A stretch of 64,000 nt of DNA. Source: an uncultured Alphaproteobacteria bacterium (GTDB taxonomy: Bacteria > Pseudomonadota > Alphaproteobacteria > Rhodospirillales > Rhodospirillaceae). Of the stretch, positions 63,289-64,000 are shown in pieces. Both the position numbers and the translations under genes were made by a program. Position 1 is the first letter of the stretch. The number at the start of each line of letters is the position of its first letter. The stretch is from the NCBI GenBank assembly GCA_900079695.1, contig LT599022.1, positions 2,424,001 to 2,488,000 of the forward strand, read 5' to 3'. The notes under the pieces are model-generated. The model did no database searches, had not been told where the DNA came from, and was given only the letters and a program-made list of their open reading frames with translations.

Positions 63289-64000
63289 ATGGTTGCGTTT
63301 CGTCCTCGGGGGATAATCGCCGCAATAGTGGCGGCCTGGTGTCTGACGGCGGCTGCGCCGGCGCAGGCCGCCGAGCCGCGCGCCGTCGCATTGTGGATTC
63401 CCGGCAACCCCGACGGCCTGATGACGCGCCAGATGACCTTCTTCACCAAGCGCGTGGAGGAACGGCTGCCGCACCGCTTCGCGTTCCAGCCGCAGACCGG
63501 CGCCGCCTGCCCGACGGAAGCGGAACTTCTGACGCAGATCCGCGACGGCCGGATCGAGATGGCGGTGATGGGGGACGCGCTGATCGACGAGGTGCCGCGG
63601 CTGTCGCTGTTCCGCCTGCCGTGGCTGTTCGCCGACCGCAACCACGTGCAGCGCGCCCTGTACGCCGGGCTCGAGGACGAAATCCGCACCCATGTGGAGC
63701 AGACCCTGCCGGTGATCGTGGTGGGGATCTACGAGAACGCCTTCCGCCAGATCCGCGCCGAGCGGCCGATCGCCCTGCCCGAGGATCTGGCGCAGCGCAA
63801 GATTCTCGTCAACGAGGGGCGCAAGCTGCGCGACCTGTGGCGGTCGCTGGGCGCGGTGCCGCAGAAGTATCCGCCCGCCGACGCCGCCGAGGCGCTGGAG
63901 CGGGGCATCGTCGATTCGTTCGACGGCCACCTCGACACCCTGTTGCGACTGCCGATCGGCGAGAAGGCACCGGTGATCACCCTCACCCGCCACGTCTACG
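63289..64000 (+). CDS. TRAP transporter DctP-like binding protein (3' truncated)
   Basis: The frame opens with ATG 63289 and is still open at base 64000 (237 residues visible). It has a signal peptide (about 1-28, ending AQAA) and the DctP pattern: FFTKRVEERLPHRFAFQP, LLTQIRDGRIEMAVMGDAL, LFRLPWLFADRNHVQRAL and DAAEALERGIVDSFDGHL. It should bind a carboxylate or similar ligand in the periplasm. The ribosome site is weak. Confidence 0.85.
   Translation, partial: MVAFRPRGIIAAIVAAWCLTAAAPAQAAEPRAVALWIPGNPDGLMTRQMTFFTKRVEERLPHRFAFQPQTGAACPTEAELLTQIRDGRIEMAVMGDALIDEVPRLSLFRLPWLFADRNHVQRALYAGLEDEIRTHVEQTLPVIVVGIYENAFRQIRAERPIALPEDLAQRKILVNEGRKLRDLWRSLGAVPQKYPPADAAEALERGIVDSFDGHLDTLLRLPIGEKAPVITLTRHVY

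Overview
The window is GC-rich chromosomal DNA from a Gram-negative bacterium, most likely an alphaproteobacterium of the Rhodospirillales or a relative. This rests on very GC-rich third codon positions, dense operons with 4-base ATGA/GTGA overlaps, a CIRCE-controlled groESL operon, a fused LivH-LivM permease, a DUF4212/acetate-type symporter module, and an Lpt/sphingolipid locus resembling that of Caulobacter. No rRNA is present, so the genus cannot be fixed.

Left part (1-17.8 kb): a truncated glutamate-synthase-like/PyrK-like flavoprotein; an incomplete branched-chain amino-acid-type ABC system (binding protein, fused permease, one ATPase, no second ATPase) interleaved with a coenzyme-F420-oxidoreductase-like protein and a succinate-semialdehyde-type dehydrogenase; a GT2 glycosyltransferase with a VTT membrane protein; groESL; a chemoreceptor behind a near-consensus sigma-54 promoter; a TerB-like protein; an OxlT-like MFS carrier; and a GPR1/FUN34/YaaH (SatP-type) acetate carrier with a long leader.

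Mobile region (17.9-26.6 kb): an 8.7 kb integrative element sits in the 3' end of a tRNA-Leu(CAA) gene. It has a P4-type integrase next to the tRNA, an imperfect 14-bp att duplication, GGGGTA arm-type motifs at both ends, an AlpA-like excisionase/regulator, a DUF927 ATPase, a phage minor-tail-Z-like protein, a serine recombinase, an orphan HicB and several unknown small genes. A 570-bp non-coding array of at least 13 GTCCCC motifs around an AT-rich, CGTTTA-rich core looks like a replication origin or partition site. Base composition is visibly lower in GC than the flanks.

Central operon (27.9-41.4 kb): thirteen tightly coupled genes follow a good promoter (27862-27889). They encode a nucleotidyltransferase, a flippase, a fatty acyl-AMP ligase, a ceramide-reductase-like epimerase, an acyl carrier protein, serine palmitoyltransferase, a CDP-alcohol phosphatidyltransferase, a DAG/ceramide-kinase-like protein, a putative Tam41-like cytidylyltransferase, a bacterial-ceramide-synthase-like acyltransferase, a second NTP transferase, and LptF/LptG-like permease subunits. 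Together they read as a complete route from acyl-ACP and serine to a head-grouped ceramide phospholipid and its export. This is the most interesting system in the window; the head-group chemistry and the dedicated Lpt pair are the uncertain, possibly undescribed parts.

Right part (41.7-64 kb): a DUF4212/sodium-solute symporter with a CBS/cNMP/DUF294 regulator and a DnaQ-type exonuclease; a BCCT transporter with a DUF2254 protein and a 39-residue gene; an APC permease coupled to an exported SAM methyltransferase; a DJ-1/PfpI protein; a LysR regulator; a MaoC/FAS1-type dehydratase; a GH17-like membrane glucanosyl protein; an HD-GYP protein; purD; xseA; an M23 endopeptidase; and the start of a TRAP binding protein cut by the window edge.
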